This document shows, one piece after another, positions 62,687 through 64,000 of a stretch of 64,000 bases of DNA (the first letter of the stretch is position 1; every line of letters starts with the position of its first letter). The stretch is taken from contig NZ_VEAF01000001.1 of NCBI RefSeq assembly GCF_007673775.1, forward strand, positions 562,263-626,262, read 5' to 3'. The notes beneath the pieces are model-generated. The model was not told the origin of the DNA. It searched no databases and saw only the letters and a list, made by a program, of their open reading frames with translations. Origin of the DNA: Curtobacterium sp. 9128. GTDB taxonomy: Bacteria > Actinomycetota > Actinomycetes > Actinomycetales > Microbacteriaceae. The position numbers and the translations under genes are program-made.

Positions 62687-62728
62687 GGACGGGAGGCCCG
62701 GTGCCAGCTGGCACCGGGCCTCCCGTCC
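62687..62728. terminator. Perfect 19-bp hairpin terminator
   Basis: The arms 62687-62705 and 62710-62728 pair perfectly around AGCT. The stem contains the same GGCCCGGTGCC seen between the kinase and DAHP synthase genes. It can serve both converging genes. Confidence 0.75.
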
Positions 62729-62743
62729 GGCATGCGGTCGCGT

Positions 62744-62805
62744 CGCACCCCGCTCCGCACACCGCACCCCGTCAGGACGGGGTGCGGTGTGCGCGCAGGG
62801 GTGCG
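62744..62805. repeat. Word-type palindromic element E
   Basis: CGCACCCCG occurs at 62744 and 62763 and inverted CGGGGTGCG at 62778; AGGGGTGCG lies at 62797. CCGCTC lies at 62750. The inner arms 62756-62773 and 62776-62793 form a perfect 18-bp stem. The spacings 6 and 19 equal those of the two blocks at 50848 and 51008. Confidence 0.75.
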
Positions 62806-62836
62806 GTGCGAGCCGGGGCGTCAGTACTCGAGGGCG

Positions 62837-63484
62837 TCAGTACGCGACGCCGAAGCGCGCCCGGTGGTGCGCCGGCTGCTCGATCTCGTCGACGATCGCG
62901 ATGGCGTAGTCCGCACCGGAGATGTCCGAGTTGCCGTCGGCGTCGGTGAGCAGGACCTCGTCCGTCGTGCGGTAGGTGCCGCGACGCTCGCCGGGGTTGT
63001 AGCTGCCGAAGGCGGCTGCCGGGCTCACGTAGAACCAGTCGACGTCCGTGTCGCTCGCGCGGAGGGCGTCGAGGATCTGCGCGTGGCTCTTCGCCTCGGC
63101 CTTGAACGCGTCGGGGAAGTCGGGCGTGTCGAACAGGGCCGGCCCGTCCTCCGCGACCTTGAGCGACCCGGCGCCACCGACGATGCCGAGCCGCGCACCC
63201 GCCGCTGCCGCCGCGTCGACGAAGTGCTGGAAGTGGTCCTTGAGCTCGCTGCCGTCCGCCTGCACCGCGTGCAGCGAGACGACCACGACGTCGGCGCCCT
63301 TCGTGGTCTCGGCGACGAAGTCCGCGTCGAACGCGTCCCCCTGCGCCAGGGTCAGGCCCTCGGCGGGCTCGAGCTTCGAAGTGTCGCGGGCGATCGCGAC
63401 GACCTGGTGGCCGCGCGACAGCGCCTCGTGGGTGATGGCGGACCCGGCGTACCCGGTCCCTCCGACGACGACGATCCTGCTCAT
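62837..63484 (-). CDS. NmrA/SDR-type NAD(P)-binding oxidoreductase
   Basis: This 215-residue protein has the Rossmann loop VVVGGTGYAGSAITHEAL and the atypical-SDR pattern seen in NmrA/YwnB-like quinone or redox-sensing proteins. ATG at 63484 gives the expected N-terminus. It is divergent from the HxlR gene, which probably represses it. Confidence 0.88.
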   Translation of the reverse strand: MSRIVVVGGTGYAGSAITHEALSRGHQVVAIARDTSKLEPAEGLTLAQGDAFDADFVAETTKGADVVVVSLHAVQADGSELKDHFQHFVDAAAAAGARLGIVGGAGSLKVAEDGPALFDTPDFPDAFKAEAKSHAQILDALRASDTDVDWFYVSPAAAFGSYNPGERRGTYRTTDEVLLTDADGNSDISGADYAIAIVDEIEQPAHHRARFGVAY

Positions 63485-63533
63485 GCGTGTTCCTCTCGTG
63501 TGGTGCGGTCGGTCGTGACTCACTGTAGGGGTG

Positions 63534-63550
63534 TTACTCTCTTTCGGTAA
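63534..63550. promoter_or_regulatory. Putative HxlR operator
   Basis: TTAC (63534-63537) and GTAA (63547-63550) form a short inverted repeat in the 108-base gap between the divergent oxidoreductase and HxlR genes, where HxlR-type operators usually lie. Confidence 0.4.
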
Positions 63551-63592
63551 GTAGGCACCTCACGGTGCGTGACTTCCGGTGCAGGAGGACCC

Positions 63593-63958
63593 ATGAGCGC
63601 ACTCGAGTACAGCCCCTACGCCGCCGACTGTCCCTCGCGACAGCTGCTCGACCGGATCGGCGATCGGTGGAGCGTGCTGACGATCGGGACACTCGCCGAC
63701 GGTCCCCAGCGGTACACGGTGATCGCCGCGCGTGTGCAGGGCGTGTCGCAGAAGATGCTCACGCAGACCCTCCGCGCGTTGGAACGGGACGGTCTGGTCA
63801 CCCGCACGGTCTTCCCCGAGATCCCGCCGCACGTCGAGTACGCGCTCACCGACGCCGGACGCGCACTCCGCACCGTGCTGCAGCCGCTCGAGGACTGGGC
63901 GACGTCGAACATGGCCGACGTGGAGCTCGCCCGCGAACGGTACGACGCCGCACACTGA
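63593..63958 (+). CDS. HxlR family regulator
   Basis: This 121-residue winged-helix regulator has the single N-terminal cysteine in CPSRQLLDRIGDRWS that HxlR/HypR proteins use to sense aldehydes, quinones or oxidants. The winged helix follows (GVSQKMLTQTLRALERDGLV). ATG at 63593 has GGAGG upstream. It most likely controls the divergent oxidoreductase in response to electrophile stress. Confidence 0.92.
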   Translation: MSALEYSPYAADCPSRQLLDRIGDRWSVLTIGTLADGPQRYTVIAARVQGVSQKMLTQTLRALERDGLVTRTVFPEIPPHVEYALTDAGRALRTVLQPLEDWATSNMADVELARERYDAAH

Positions 63959-64000
63959 CCGCAGCCTGGAATCGGCGTCGGCCACCGGTGGTTGCCTGGT

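Overview
The window is high-GC DNA from an actinobacterium, most likely Microbacteriaceae and plausibly Curtobacterium or a close relative. The evidence is an actinobacterial division and cell-wall (dcw) cluster with sepF, divIVA and no ftsA; a polyprenyl synthase, Rv2175c-like, PASTA kinase and class II DAHP synthase series resembling the mycobacterial pknL region; GarA/OdhI-like FHA and paired MerR genes; and frequent GTG starts with 4-bp stop/start overlaps. No tRNA, rRNA, transposase, prophage or CRISPR array was recognised. Genus is inferred, not proven.

Layout. 1-20.7 kb: one long minus-strand dcw cluster, read from the right: mraZ, rsmH, ftsL-like, ftsI, murE, murF, mraY, murD, ftsW, murG, murC, ftsQ, ftsZ, yggS, sepF, yggT, divIVA, lspA, rluD. 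20.7-21.4 kb: a gene-free control region with 10-bp-phased MraZ-type boxes and four paired-dyad repeats. 21.4-30.2 kb: DUF3040 protein, polyprenyl diphosphate synthase, Rv2175c-like regulator, LysM lytic protein, PASTA Ser/Thr kinase, DAHP synthase, acyltransferase and ROK glucokinase. 30.3-37.4 kb: acyl-CoA synthetase, a tiny protein, peptide deformylase, pyruvate carboxylase and an orphan ParA-like ATPase. 37.8-39.8 kb: two MerR regulators and the FHA protein. 39.9-50.7 kb: two iron-siderophore permeases with a putative iron box, an HtrA-like protease, several poorly characterised proteins, an S4 protein, a J-domain/NERD-like fusion, a winged-helix protein, a phosphotransferase and a GntR-MFS pair. 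51.2-55.8 kb: NUDIX-NYN fusion, then a TPP riboswitch driving thiM-thiE-thiD/tenA, with a phosphoesterase antisense to its tail. 55.7-64 kb: MarR, VOC, GNAT, F420-type oxidoreductase, aldo/keto reductase, a Pro/Ala-rich membrane protein, LysR-MFS, and a divergent oxidoreductase-HxlR pair.

How the genes work together. The left third makes lipid II and the septum. The polyprenyl synthase may supply its isoprenoid carrier, and the PASTA kinase could sense its products. A 17-bp dyad, TCAACC-N5-TTGAAG, lies upstream of both ftsZ and one MerR gene 33 kb away; this suggests that a FtsR-like MerR protein links the two loci. MurE has DHHPR where meso-DAP ligases have DNPR, which fits a peptidoglycan without DAP.

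The most unusual non-coding signal is a set of intergenic elements in the longest convergent gaps. Each repeats its own word twice directly and once inverted around a fixed CCGCTC hexamer, with two spacing classes. I know of no description of this architecture.
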